Shown here: positions 1-11,517 of the stretch, piece after piece
How positions within the stretch are numbered: position 1 is the stretch's first letter
How the letters are laid out: the number at the start of each line of letters is the position of its first letter
Source: Cruorifilaria tuberocauda
Lineage: Eukaryota; Nematoda; Chromadorea; Rhabditida; Onchocercidae
Length of the DNA stretch: 64,000 bases
Assembly: GCA_013365365.1 (NCBI GenBank)
Contig: JABVXU010000050.1
Location: forward strand, 1-64,000
Reading direction: 5' to 3'
The notes under the pieces: generated by a model
Seen by the model: the letters and a program-made list of their open reading frames with translations, nothing else
Told to the model about the DNA's origin: nothing
Database searches by the model: none
Translations under genes and position numbers: made by a program

Positions 1-3000
1 TTAATGGAATAAAATTAATTAACCGCATAACAAAGACAATCCTTTGTAAAATGCTGATAAATGATAAACTAACGAGATTGGTATCCAGCTGGTCTTTTGA
101 AGGGAGTGTATCGGCACCTATTAAATGGGCCATACAAAGTAACCGTTGTTGCCAACCATAAACCAATATCATTGATAACAATAACGAAGCACTATGTGCC
201 ACCTGTATAATATATTTTGTACCATCACGAGAATCTACTAATCTGAAATTATTATCGGTAAATTTGATCTTCAAAAAAATATTATTTTTTTATTTAAACT
301 TTTTTGTAAACTAATTCAAAGTTTGTTTATGTTCCATCCTCTATTAATTGTTCTGTTTATTAAGCTATCTACAAATTGAAAGAAAAAAACAAACGTATGT
401 GTTGCTAAATGAATTGTTGCTGATGACTGCAAAGCAGCGCGGTTTAGGGATGCCGATTGACATAAAAACCATAAACGACTTTCCGGAATCAGTTCTTGTT
501 GTACAAACTCACCAACAATAAGTTGTAGTTCGCGGTTCACCGACAGGCTATAATTTAATTCAGTAGAAAATAATATGGGAATTAATTTAAAGGGTAGACG
601 ATTACGAAAAAAGTCGTATTCGATATATCTAGCCAAAAATGTACGCTAACATTATATTTTGAAAAATAAGTAAGTTGGAAGGATGCTTTTACATACTTTG
701 TGGTAATGCTGACCTTTGCTCGCAAATCTCGATCCAACTCACGACTTTTTACAATGACTTGAGCAACGTTTTGGGATACTTTTGAGTTCGGAAGTGGAAG
801 CAACTATAAATTTCCACACGTGTAATAAAGAGGATTTCATTAAAACGAACAAGTAATGGAATTTCGGCAGTTCAATAGCAGTTAAATGCATCAGATTTTT
901 GAAAATTAGATAAATTAAACTGAGAAAATAAAGGATTTACAGTATGGGTGGTCATAAATCAGGCATACATATTATTTAAGCAAATAATGGAGCAATAATA
1001 ATTTGAAATGAAATTATACTTACTTGTTCTAACGAAACAAGTCCAGTTAACTTGATCACATCTTTTTTTTGTAGAAATACCTTGTCGAAAAGTTCCAATT
1101 CAAGATGCAATTCTTTAGGATTGCATCGTTCAAATGGGAATTTCACAACTGATGAACTCGCAGAATTTTCGGTTGGCTGCCAAACCAATGAGAAACCGGA
1201 TTTTGTCACCTGATTTAAAAAAAAAGGAAATTATTGAGCTGCAAGCTGGAGAAATTCTAGAAAAAGTAAAACTTTGAAGTTTTCAGTAATGTCACCTGTT
1301 TTGAAGTGAGATCTGCATTAAATGTCGTAACTTTTTTGTTCCCGTACAACAATTTCAAGCGAACTTGCGCTCGTTGCAATGGAATTTCACGGAGAGTAAT
1401 TGATGGTATATGCATTTGACCATAAGTAATGCTACTCAAATCTTGCGTTTCAAAGCCCAAAAAAGACGGCGCTGGATGTCCTCTAAAATGAAAAATTGTA
1501 GTTCACAGAATTGAAGTTTCTCTCAACTAATTTTTCGGCAGTAATGAAATATTTGTAAATGGCTTCGCAATGGTGCATCGCTACATAACGGAAATTAAGA
1601 CTGTAAGCAAGTGATTCAAACAGATAACTCTTGAATTGCTTGTAAAATATCTCATGAATTAATTGGTTTTTTAATAAAACAGCGAAAATTTAGACTTATA
1701 GGTTGACAATAGGATGTAAGAATTAATTTTCAAGCAAATTTAACTTGAAGCGAATTTTGCCAATTGTTTAAACTTCAAAAATAATGAGCATGATACCTGT
1801 ACATTGAACCTCCACGCCAAAATCCGGTTTGAAAATGCGCAGCCCAAAGACGCTTCGTCATCGCTTCACCTTTCAGTAGCTTACTATTCTTGTTACGATC
1901 ATTCACCGTATCATCATGTTTCATCAACCAACCAAAAATTGCTGTACAGTCACGTAGGTAACAATGTGGATGAACCTAAATTAACAAAATATAGAAACTT
2001 TTTGTTTAAAAATATTTTAAAACAAAGAACCTGATGCGTATGCCACACAATATCGAAATCATAGCAAGGTGTCAAAAATTGATCCGTATAAGTTTGTTTC
2101 AGCAATAAAAAATTGAGGTATCGTTCTACAGCATCGCCAATAAATTTTGGTGATGTATAGTGTGGCAGTGAGATCTGAAAAAATCGAGCAAATCTGTCGA
2201 AAACTAATGAAGGTAGGAAAACTTCAAGCTCAAAATTTCATTGAAAAATGATTGTAGAATCATTTGAAATAGTTTGTTTTGAAAATTCTTAATGATTTCA
2301 AAATAAAAAAAGACCACTCTGCAAAAAATATTACCTGATAATTAAAATTGCGCTGTCGTTGTGCAGCAGCGGCAATGTCATATGATGATCTTGATTGATA
2401 CGGCTGATGGCTATTCACTTTAGAATTCAAAAAATCATAAGGTTCGTCACCACAAAAGCTTTGCCAAATACTAATAGATTGTTCGTATCTCTGTTGAATT
2501 TCATCCGAACTGAGTAATTTGTGATCAATCATTGTTCCACATATTGTTTCGCAATCCTGAAATTGCTTACAATAATATTACTATTATTATCGCTGTATAA
2601 TGCATCATTCATATCAATCAATTCATGATTTAGACCTTTTGGCAGAGACGAAAATGTTCAAAATGTGAAGGAGCATTCTTATTGATATTTCAAGCATGCT
2701 TAGTGGATTGATAGATTATGAAAAACTGAAACATAATGAACAGATGATCGAATGAGTTAAAATGAAATGCTATTTAAAAAAGTTCTGATAGGCGAACCTG
2801 CTGATAATGTACTGGACTAAGCATATGACAATGCCATACCCAGTGAATATCCAACGGTGGTATGATTCTCACATCTGGCCGAGCTGCCTACAAAAAATTT
2901 TTCAACAAGCAGGCGAAATCTTATATACAAACTGATATCATAGATAATTTATGCTTCTAGCTAACCGAATTGCATCGTACATATTTCTACAGTAAAGATA

Positions 3001-4288
3001 AATTAAAATGCAATCATTTAATACAATCATATCAATTATTTTTTTTTAAATAATTCATTGATTTGATCATCAATATAAAAATAGATATTACTAAGTTGAT
3101 GAGTTCAAATTATTCTAGTTGATGATTCTATCTCTCAAAAATACACTCTTTCTATTTTCTCAAAGACAGGTAATTTTGATTTTATGATTCTCTCTTCGTG
3201 GTTAAAATTAATAGTGAGTAAAATCATCATTGCTAACTTGACGAACAATTTCCCAGCATACTTATTGTTGCCTCATTTCATTTATAGATTTCCATACCAT
3301 TTATGAAACTAAATATTTATGGCTCAAATTTGAGTACTGTTCTCAAAATGTAATTATAAGCCAGAATTTGTGTAATTTTTTCAAAATCTTTGTTTTTATT
3401 TTTCAAGTCCTGAAAAATAATAATGATAAAAACGTGAAATTTTTGCAAAAATTGAGAGAGAAAATGAAGTGCACTAAACCGATGATGATGACATCTGCAC
3501 TCTTCAGATTTCTATTCATCATTTCATCATATTCTTTTACATGTTCTCATGCAATTACTACATATAAAGTTTTTTTTTAAAGAGAAGGCCTAGTAAAAGA
3601 AGTGCATATTTGATCAATGAGAAAAATCAGACAGAAAAAAATCAATTCTCGGAATGCTTCAGAAAATATCCATAAATTTACTAGTCTACTCAAGAAGCTA
3701 CTTTTGGATAGGAAAAAAATTCGAAATTGAAAATTTTCCGGAAAACATAAAGAAGTTCTAACAGCTCTATAATTTTATTTTTTTTTTACATGATTGTTTT
3801 GTTAGACAGTGACTATGAGATATCTTTCTTCAAAAAAAATGACTTAAATCATTTTATTGGCATTAAGTCTTTTCCAGAATCAATCAGACTTATTTTAGGC
3901 AAAAACTCAATTCTAGAGATTCGCACACTATTTCAATGAATATTTGCGGATCAAAAATTACCTGCATTGGAAGCCAAAAACATTCGTAGCGTCGAATAGC
4001 ATTTTCAATGATATTTTGTTGATAAAGTATTGGTGCTTTGCGATCTATCATTCGCAAGAAGTTAGCCTCCCTTTGACTTGCCGATAATAAGTCGATAGAA
4101 ATACATTTCCGCATTTGTTCAACATTTGAACGAAGAGTAGGTACAATTTGATGGTACTCGGGTGGTTGAGAACCCGTATCTATGGTACTTGCATTCCCGA
4201 TATGACGATTCCATGTATTGTAATTTACATTACTTGGTCCCGGCAAATTAATAACATTATTTGACTCATGCAATTCCATGGCTGCCAT
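1..4288 (-). CDS. Glycine-rich domain-like (DUF1399/GRDP family) protein, 5' 639 codons, C-terminus off window
   Basis: Ten exons join in phase on the minus strand: 3962-4288, 2798-2887, 2335-2556, 2031-2174, 1797-1975, 1296-1482, 1024-1209, 697-803, 395-628 and 1-242, the last still open at the window edge. The family is recognised by its paired aromatic/histidine signatures: PPLDIHWVWHCHMLSP in exon 2 and DFDIVWHTHQ followed by VHPHCYLRDC and HDDTVNDR in exons 4-5. These match the repeated WxWH(x)H and DDTVxDR patterns of plant and animal DUF1399/GRDP proteins. The start ATG directly abuts a TTTCAG acceptor (4289-4294), which suggests spliced-leader addition. The N-terminal 109 residues are mostly helical and rich in polar residues. 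The second half (after about residue 300) is a beta-rich region of unknown role. Biochemical function in animals is not established; I infer a soluble cytosolic protein. Family assignment is fairly sure, exon borders sure, function unknown. Confidence 0.8.
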
Positions 4289-4300
4289 CTGAAATCTTCA
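4289..4300 (-). promoter_or_regulatory. Splice acceptor abutting the start codon (probable trans-splice site)
   Basis: On the minus strand GAAGATTTCAG is followed immediately by the ATG of the DUF1399 gene. With no room for an upstream coding exon in frame, this is best read as a spliced-leader acceptor. It could also be an ordinary acceptor after a 5' non-coding exon. Confidence 0.5.
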
Positions 4301-4456
4301 ACTTAAATTTTCTCAGCGCTTTTCCAAGCCTTTCTCCGTTGTTTCCTAAATCGATAGATGATAATAAATGATGATGTTTTCAGGAGTTTTATCTAAAGAA
4401 AAGGGTAAAGAAGGAAAGAGAGAAGAGAGGAAAGGAAGAGACGGAAACGGAAATAA

Positions 4457-4762
4457 AATACGATCGCAATCGTCGCACTCCTTGTCACCTTTCAGAAACT
4501 TATCCTTGCATTTCTCCGCCGAATACTTTCATCTGATAACGACGACAGAGCCTACCCTTCCAGTCTGCACCAATATTTTAGTGTGAGCAGTAACTACTGC
4601 TCACACTACTACTACTATCACTGCACTCCTGCATCTGCAGCTCCAATTAGCCACCAGCAAAACTCTGAAGCTATCTACGAAGCTCAAAAAAATCGCTTTG
4701 CTCCCTCTACCCATCCAATATCAACAAAAATATGCAATCTTTCGCCTACTGCTTGCAGATAA
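4457..4762 (+). other. 101-codon open frame without ATG, upstream of the DUF1399 gene
   Basis: Reading the plus strand from 4457 gives 101 sense codons before TAA at 4760. The frame opens with a hydrophobic stretch (IAIVALLVTFQKLILAFLRR), continues through an acidic patch and a run of tyrosines from a TAC repeat (4603-4617), and ends in a polar tail with several histidines. It has no in-frame ATG near its start and I see no convincing acceptor immediately before it. It could be an exon of an unmodelled plus-strand gene, promoter DNA that is locally GC-richer and so lacks stops, or a relic. I do not recognise the product. Confidence 0.15.
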
Positions 4763-4846
4763 CTACTCGAAAGTAATAATATTAGTTAGCAAGAATATCT
4801 ATCACTTTTCCAACTAACCTATTATTCCATCAGGTCATGGCATATC

Positions 4847-4927
4847 ACTGATAAGAGAATTGCGTCTATTGACATCAACTCCATGTCCTAAATCAATGTT
4901 AGAGTACTGCTTCCATATTCTCTTATC
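4847..4927. promoter_or_regulatory. Paired intestinal-type GATA sites
   Basis: ACTGATAAGA at 4847-4856 is an exact match to the extended ELT-2/GATA consensus known from Caenorhabditis gut genes. A second core, CTTATCA in the opposite orientation, lies at 4920-4927. The pair is about 560-640 bases upstream of the DUF1399 start and about 250 bases upstream of the candidate plus-strand gene at 5108. Expression in intestine is an inference from the motif only. Confidence 0.35.
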
Positions 4928-5107
4928 ATTGCAATAAGCAAATTATGAATAGTGCGCCATAACATTTTTAAATTTCCAAGATTACTTCTTCAATCTAAAA
5001 AATCTGGAAATTTGAGATAGAATTTTGATATGTCGTTTCATATAAAACATTGATCAATAAGATGAAAAGCTTAACTTTAAAATGCTTAGAAACTATTTGA
5101 TGAAAGC

Positions 5108-5432
5108 ATGTCTGATTTAACTGGGTCAGGCAATACGTCAGATATAAAAACTTTTGCTAAAGACTTAGCTTTCGCAGAAAGAAATCGCTATAACATGAAA
5201 AACGGAATTCATCCCATACTTCAAGAGAGAGTGGAAGAGCTCCTTTCCTTTAAACGTATCTCACCCTATCCAAACTATTCTCTAATTTTGAAATTATATT
5301 AAAATTTCAGGAGACGATGAATTGCTTCAATCAATTTTCTTGAAAAGCTCTTTCACTCTCTCTCTTCCCACCAAAAGCTTTTTACTTCTTAAAACAAGAA
5401 ATTTTTTATTCATTATTGAAATGTTTTATTGA
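5108..5432 (+). CDS. Candidate two-exon small protein (89 aa), unknown
   Basis: Exon 1 (5108-5255) begins MSDLTGSGNTSDIK and is rich in charged residues. A 55-base intron with donor C|GTATCT and a good acceptor AAAATTTCAG leads to exon 2 (5311-5432), and the reading frame is kept across the junction (phase 1). The second exon starts RDDELLQSIFLKSS and ends in a hydrophobic, Phe-rich tail. Short introns with this acceptor type are normal for nematodes, which is the main support. I do not recognise the protein, and the hydrophobic tail may be read-through of an exon that really ends earlier. It lies head-to-head with the DUF1399 gene, so the two could share the intervening 800 bases as promoter. 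Confidence 0.35.
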
Positions 5433-6506
5433 ATAATTACCCGCGGCAACTAACTATTCTATCCTTCCCCTTTTTTAGCCAATTTAGATGAAAAATAAAA
5501 GTGTTCCTGGCTTAGTCATCTCTAACATTCTCCACACAAAAACATTACTAGGTTCATATAATAGATTAGTCTAAACTGCTATTTCAATCTAAGCATGTCT
5601 TAAAATTTGACATCTTTACCACTCGGTTTTATCAAATTAGAGCATTCGGGCTAAATATTCGAGACTTGCCTCTCAGATTTCACTTCTTCATCCCAGTCCA
5701 TTGTTTTATATTATTATCTAAATTATGAAATGTAACGTCACATGAATTGCCACTCCTTTTTTGATAATCTGGCACTCAGTGCAAGAAAAGTTCAGCTCAC
5801 TAAATTTGATGCTATTAAAATTCTGTAAATTCACTTCCGGTATTCATTTATATACATTAACATATTTTCTATATATACAGAATTACATATATAAAACTCA
5901 GTATATACATATTTTGAGTTTAAAGCACAAAATTTAAATTTAATCATGTATAGTGACCCTTTTGCTAATATTAATAATAATTAATCATATAACCTTCTAT
6001 AAAAAGAAATCAACAAAAACATCGAAATATACAGTTCTAGATTATATAAAAGCAGCAAAATTAGCCATGTTTCAATATTATTTAAACATTAACTGCTTGT
6101 TAATTCTAGATTACTTGGAATCACTACACATGACCTTCTCCTCAGAGTTCAGCATTTCGGTCCCGTGAGATGCCAGGATGTTAAGAAATTATTCGCGACA
6201 TTTAGTTCTTTGTTATGGACGCATAAACCAAGCTTTAAACTTTGTTTATAGCAGAATTTCGTGTCGGTTTCTGCATAGACGTTTTATTTTTGATGCAATA
6301 TTCATAATCACTGAATCATTCTGACGTCAAAAATAAGAGCTGATAATTTCGATGCAGTATGATTTCATGAGTATTTATGTATTCTCTTCTGTTATTTAAA
6401 CAGATAATGTTGACCATGGTAATATAGATTGCGAAAGTTAAAAAACAAAATCTATAGAGAACTATTATAGATATATATAAAAAGTAATACATGAAGTACA
6501 TAAATA
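5433..6506. other. Intergenic, AT-rich, no gene seen
   Basis: About 1.1 kb between the candidate small gene and the 3' end of the STMP1-like gene. It contains TA-rich runs (about 5850-5900) and scattered short open frames that end quickly; none is flanked by matching splice signals. Nothing else is visible. Confidence 0.6.
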
Positions 6507-7169
6507 TCACGGATTACGCTTCTTCGGTTTGAACCAATCCTCTACATCCTTGAAGAAATCATCCTCCATTTTTCTCACTTGATTCCGGTCACTTGTATTT
6601 TCTTCCCGAACACCAGTTAGGAAGTGGTCAGCTTCGTCCAAAAAGCGACTAAATAACTCTTTCGGTGAAGACACTAATTGAATCTAAACAATCTTTTTTA
6701 CTTTCAATCAAAATATTATTTTTTTCAAAAGGTACTTCTATTAATCCCCATTAGCTATCTCTAACAGTGTTCTGTTTGACTCAGTATAGCAGCAATTTCC
6801 ATTTTGACAATTCATGTTGATTATAACTACTTCTGAAATATGCTTGTATACTATAGCTTACAGCCTTTCTAAGAGATCAACTTTTCATCTCTTAGAACCA
6901 TTCTAATAAAGCTACCTTGGCTGAAGTTGTCGAGTGCTACTTGATTCAACTAAAATGACAATGAAAAGGCATTCACCTGACGGTTTTGATCCAGATAGAT
7001 ACCAACATAAACTCCGACTGCGAAAGATGCCTGAAAACTTTTGGATGCCAGTTCCCGTATCTATATATTAATATACGTGGTAATAACTAAAAGCAGGATG
7101 ATTATATCCCAAAATATTTCCCAATGTAAATATAGAAGTTTGAAAAAAACTTACAAGGTGTTTCAACAT
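6507..7169 (-). CDS. Small single-pass protein similar to STMP1/DUF4535 mitochondrial microproteins (91 aa)
   Basis: Three exons join in phase: 7155-7169 (MLKHL), 6977-7060 (28 codons) and 6507-6683 (58 codons plus TGA). Residues 15-29 (SFQASFAVGVYVGIYL) form one short membrane segment, followed at once by DQN. The pattern G-V-Y-V-G-x-Y-x-x-Q-N is the signature of the short transmembrane mitochondrial protein 1 / DUF4535 group, whose members sit in the inner mitochondrial membrane and are typically 47-60 residues long. This one carries an extra 50-residue, charged C-terminal tail containing acidic and aromatic residues and ending KPKKRNP. A 5' exon extends to an acceptor TTTTTTAG at about 7230. 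The family call rests on one short motif and is therefore moderate; the gene structure itself is well supported. Confidence 0.65.
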
Positions 7170-7229
7170 AACTGAAGATATAAGATAGGCTGAAATTGTA
7201 CGGAACAAAACACGAAATGTGATAACGAT

Positions 7230-8960
7230 CTAAAAAATTCAGATACAAAATACAGTGAATTCTCTAAAATTTGGCCATACTAATTAAAAGTAATTCCAGT
7301 TAAACTCGAGAATACCACATTACTGAAGTTATGGCACAATTAAAGCTTCAGCGGTCAATGCGAAGATCTTTGAAAGTTACTCAAGCGTAAGTATATAAAA
7401 ACAGTGCTAATATGAACTAAAAATAGTTCGAAATCATAAGGGAAACGAACTAAAATTATACCTGGACCTATTCAATCCAGATCAATTTGCATGTGACTGT
7501 AATAAAAAGTGATACACACACAGACGCGACCAAGTAAACAATGTCTTCAAGTAATAGCTTTTAATATACGAAGATACAAAGAGCAAAAAACATTTTTATC
7601 ACCAAATTTCTAATTACTAATTCAGTACTCGATATAGCTAATCAGCATACAACAGTCGAAAATAACACAAAAGAGTACTACTTTTATTCAAAAATTTCTA
7701 AATTACGGATGTGCAACAAATTTTAAGTGCATATCATAACAAAAATATAAAAGTGATACAACACAAAATTGAACCTGATTATGCTCAAAACTATGATCAA
7801 ATTAAGAAGTTGACATAACAAACTGAACCACTCAAATATTCGAAGAGACTTTCACTATATAGAACAACTACATGCAAACTTTAATCATAGTGTATTCTAG
7901 TTAAGAAGAGAACCCTACCGCCTTATCACTCATATAAGCGAAATTCTGTCACCTCCGTATGGAGGCTGTGCGAACATTAAAAGTTCAGACATATGCCCCA
8001 TCGTGCAATCAAGAGAGAAATCATTGATAACAGAAAGGTGCTTGAGTTAGCACTGATTAAATCACCACGTTACATCCCTAAATATTAGTCTTATTCTCAT
8101 TAAGAATAAATCGCAAAATTAAGTAAAGTATATGCGAACTGCACAATTTGTGTGAATTGCACAATATTATGTATTTGCATTAGATCTTATTGAAAGCAGC
8201 TTGCACAGTAAGCATAGTAAGATATCAAATTTGAACTTATTCCCAATCAAGTCACATATCAAAGAGGATCAACTGCTTTAAAGGTGCGCTTGCCTAAATT
8301 TCTACCTATAGCATGAGTTTGTTGAGAAAGAGTGAATGTCAAATTGATTAAAGTGCAGATTATGGTAGCTATGATTTTACCGGATTTTAACCTGGAAAAT
8401 TTGTATCATTATCGAACACTGCTTAATATATTACTTTCTCTGCTTCGTTAATCAAATTTCGGAAAAAAGAATGAAGATTATACAGTTCATCGTACATGAA
8501 TTGAATAGAAGTGCTTCTTTCATTAATATATAAAATTGGTAAGTGAAGAAATAAATTACTATTCTATTTGAATTGAAATCATAAATACATAGTCTATCAA
8601 TATCAATATTTAATTTTAAATAAGATTGAGTTAATTTATGTCGCTGATAATATCTTCAAATAATAATTGAGTTCTGATAGTTTTTATTGGTTCTAGACAT
8701 CGTGCGTTGTGCATAATTAATTAGCTTTACTGAACTTTTGTGAAAAAAAAAAACTCAATAGTAGCGATTTTTATTATTATTGTCCAAATTTCATAACAAT
8801 TCAAAATCATCCAAAAGGACATGACTGCTTCTGCGTGCGTGAAAACTACGTAGTAAAAATTACTTAAAAGGTAATCAGAAACATCCTATTTCTTCATTTT
8901 CAATACCGGTATTCTTAATTTTTCTGCTGTACTATTCAAAGCATTTCAAAATGGAAATTT
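7230..8960. other. Intergenic, NFU1 3' flank
   Basis: About 1.7 kb, very AT-rich, with no open frame supported by splice signals. On the minus strand AATAAA hexamers at about 8770-8775 and 8683-8688 lie 195-280 bases past the NFU1 stop and are candidate polyadenylation signals. Confidence 0.5.
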
Positions 8961-8966
8961 GGAGGT

Positions 8967-10518
8967 TCACTCTTTACTTTGCTCGTTCAAGTTCGGTCTT
9001 ACCCTAATTTTGCTCATTAGATCATCGAAAGCCGAATTTGAAATATTATCTGCCTCATCTTCAACCTCCACAACGTCTTCTACCTCAGGTACATAAAACT
9101 GTAGCATGTTTTTAATACCAGATTGAAGTGTCACCGATGAGCTTGGGCACCCCGTGCATGATCCCTGCAAAGTATGATAATAGAAATCGAATCTGAAGCA
9201 AAACTATAGACAGACAAGAGAGTCCAACGCAGAAATTTTTAGCCTTTTGCAGCTGGAATCCTTGCTACTTTATACCTGCATTTTGAGATGCACTACACCA
9301 TTGCGGAAACCTCTATATATCACGTCGCCGCCATCTTCTTGCACCATTGGTTTTATACGACATTCCAACAATTCCTTGATCATTGCGACTGTATCACTAT
9401 CGTCCGGATGTATTTCTTAAATATGAAAACAAGTCTTAGCAAATATATAAACAGAAATATTAAATTTAAATAGCTTTCTTTTCTTAGCAGAAAAATATTC
9501 CACTGAGCAACTCGTAAAAACTTACCGGTATCCTCAGGACTCTTTGGCATTTCACCTTCATTTAAGATGGGTTTTCCTGACTGCAGATAATCCATAAGTA
9601 CTGCAAAAATTTCAGGTTTCAACAATGCCCAATCATCAACCTCTTTTTGTTTCGTAATCGTAATATAGTCATCACCAAAGAAAACGCTTTTCACACCGTT
9701 AATTCGAAAGAGTTCCCTATAAAAAAATATTCTCCAAAACAAAACAACTTCATCTTCATTTTGCTACTTGCATCATATAAATTATGATTCAACCAATGAA
9801 TTTGAATTTTTTTAATTTACATTTGAAAAGTATAACATCCAGATAAGTGTTCCAAAAATCTAAAATGATAATAATCGTCATAATTTGTACAAGGTGATCA
9901 TATTCTTGGAATTTGTACAAGGTTCTACATGAAAACGGATAACATGAAAGCTCACATGGCCAATGGACTCCTCTTTGCAGACAAGAAATTACCAAAATCT
10001 AGCGTTCCTTTGCCTTTCCCAATAATCGTTTTACCCGGAATAAATTTTAAAGTTGCTGGATTAGGAGTTTCTTGCACTTGAATAAACATATCTCGAACTG
10101 CAACTTCAACTGTTTATTCGTTGGAAAGTATGAAAAGAAAATAAACAACAGATTTTTGTATATCATTCAAAAATAGGCTTAGCTTTTATGTGCCGTAACT
10201 CGCTATGTGCTCTTTTCAATAGATTATTGAAAAGCTTTAAGTGATATAGAAAGAACCACACCATATGCAAATGAGAAATAAAATTGAAGCAGTTCAAAAT
10301 ACATCAACCTTAAAGCTTCAGTTTTTTCTCATTGATTTTCTTCCTCAATACAGAACCATACAGTCCTACTAGCTGCTACCTTACCCAACTTTCCCAGTCA
10401 ATGACGAGAATTCGTTCTTTTATTAAAATTTACCTGGACGAATTAATGATGTGGACGGTGGTACGCTTAGCAAATACCGGTTTTTTCTCACAACTTGAAA
10501 TAACCACTGATTCCACAT
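8967..10518 (-). CDS. NFU1: NFU1 iron-sulfur cluster scaffold protein, mitochondrial (255 aa)
   Basis: Five exons join in phase: 10434-10518, 9956-10109, 9526-9716, 9276-9415 and 8967-9164. The first 28 residues (from [16 protein letters not shown]) are basic and hydrophobic, as in a mitochondrial presequence. The N-terminal Nfu domain begins near residue 35 with [19 protein letters not shown] and includes [13 protein letters not shown] and ITITKQ. The C-terminal NifU-like domain begins near residue 150 and has EDGGDV and the cluster-binding CTGC (Cys193 and Cys196) in [16 protein letters not shown]. Human NFU1 has almost the same length. Known role: it carries and delivers [4Fe-4S] clusters to mitochondrial enzymes such as lipoic acid synthase and respiratory complex subunits. 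The acceptor ATTGTTTTAG (10544-10553) lies 25 bases before the ATG, so trans-splicing is possible. No key residue is missing. Confidence 0.97.
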
Positions 10519-10543
10519 TTCAGTCCACTCAAGATTTTTAACA

Positions 10544-10553
10544 GCTAAAACAA
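10544..10553 (-). promoter_or_regulatory. Likely spliced-leader acceptor of NFU1
   Basis: Minus-strand ATTGTTTTAG lies 25 bases upstream of the NFU1 ATG, with no in-frame ATG between. Inference from position and consensus only. Confidence 0.4.
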
Positions 10554-11517
10554 TTAACAACCCAACGTTGGCAAACTCTCTTCAAATATAATCGTTAGCT
10601 CGTCATTGATTCATAATACTATCTTTTAGCTACCTTTTAGCCTTCTTTAATCTTAAGAGCGAATATATAAAAACTAAAAATCCAGCAGTCAAAAACAGTA
10701 ATTCTCACACTGAAGATGTCTAGCTCTTTGACAAGGTATCGATCTGCACCGTATCAAGATCCATAGTCAAAATTACATTGAAATTAGCCAACGCCGATCA
10801 GAAGCTGAGGATCTGAGTTATTCAAGCATTAATTTTCATTATTCAGAGTAAACTTAAAAATAAACGTCAGAAATTAGTTTTTGTTCCAAGTTACTGGACT
10901 TTTTTTCTGAATCTTGATCTATCCGTTTTATTTCAGTTAATCCATGATATCTATCTTCGTTGTTCAATATATGGATAAATTTGTCCCAAAATTGATATTA
11001 GTAATGTATATGATGAAGAAACAAGACAAGGAATGAAAGAGTAAGCATATAAAACAAAGGGAACTGAACACTTTTCTCAAAATTCTTTTAATTTGAAGAT
11101 TAGAAATAAAACAGAGATACTAAAGGGTTACAACAAAGCTTTTTAATTGAGAAACACAGCCTACAGTTGGAGAAACAATTTTTTAATACCATTACACATA
11201 AACATCTTAAGGATGTAAAACAAATTTCATCAGTATGTCAATGTGAAAAAAATATAGCAAGTAGCTGCCAACAACATTTTGATCAGCAACATCACGTTTT
11301 AAAATGAATGCAACTGAGAAAGAAAAGAATAAAACAAATTAAGCGAATATTTTAACAGAAAGTTTGAAACTCCATGAAAAGTTTAGAAAAAAATTAGAGT
11401 TCAATCTCAATTTCCGATGGTTCGAAAGAATTACAACGTAAAACTTTTAGGCCTAGAATAATTAAAGATGAATGGAGGTAGATGGCAGCGACTGAATGCA
11501 TATTAAAGTCATAAGCT
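10554..11517. other. Intergenic between FKBP12 and NFU1
   Basis: About 1 kb, A-rich on the plus strand. It would hold the FKBP12 3' UTR and NFU1 promoter. No AATAAA is seen near the FKBP12 stop on the minus strand; a variant ATTAAA occurs at about 11088-11093. No further gene seen. Confidence 0.5.

Noticed and set aside
4368..4586. 72-codon plus-strand frame with Lys/Glu/Arg-rich start
   Set aside because: Purine-rich low-complexity DNA (GAAAGAGAGAAGAGAGG); no splice or motif support.
9380..9473. Open frames on both strands over NFU1 exon 4
   Set aside because: The plus-strand frame is a shadow, and the minus-strand frame past 9526 runs into the intron.
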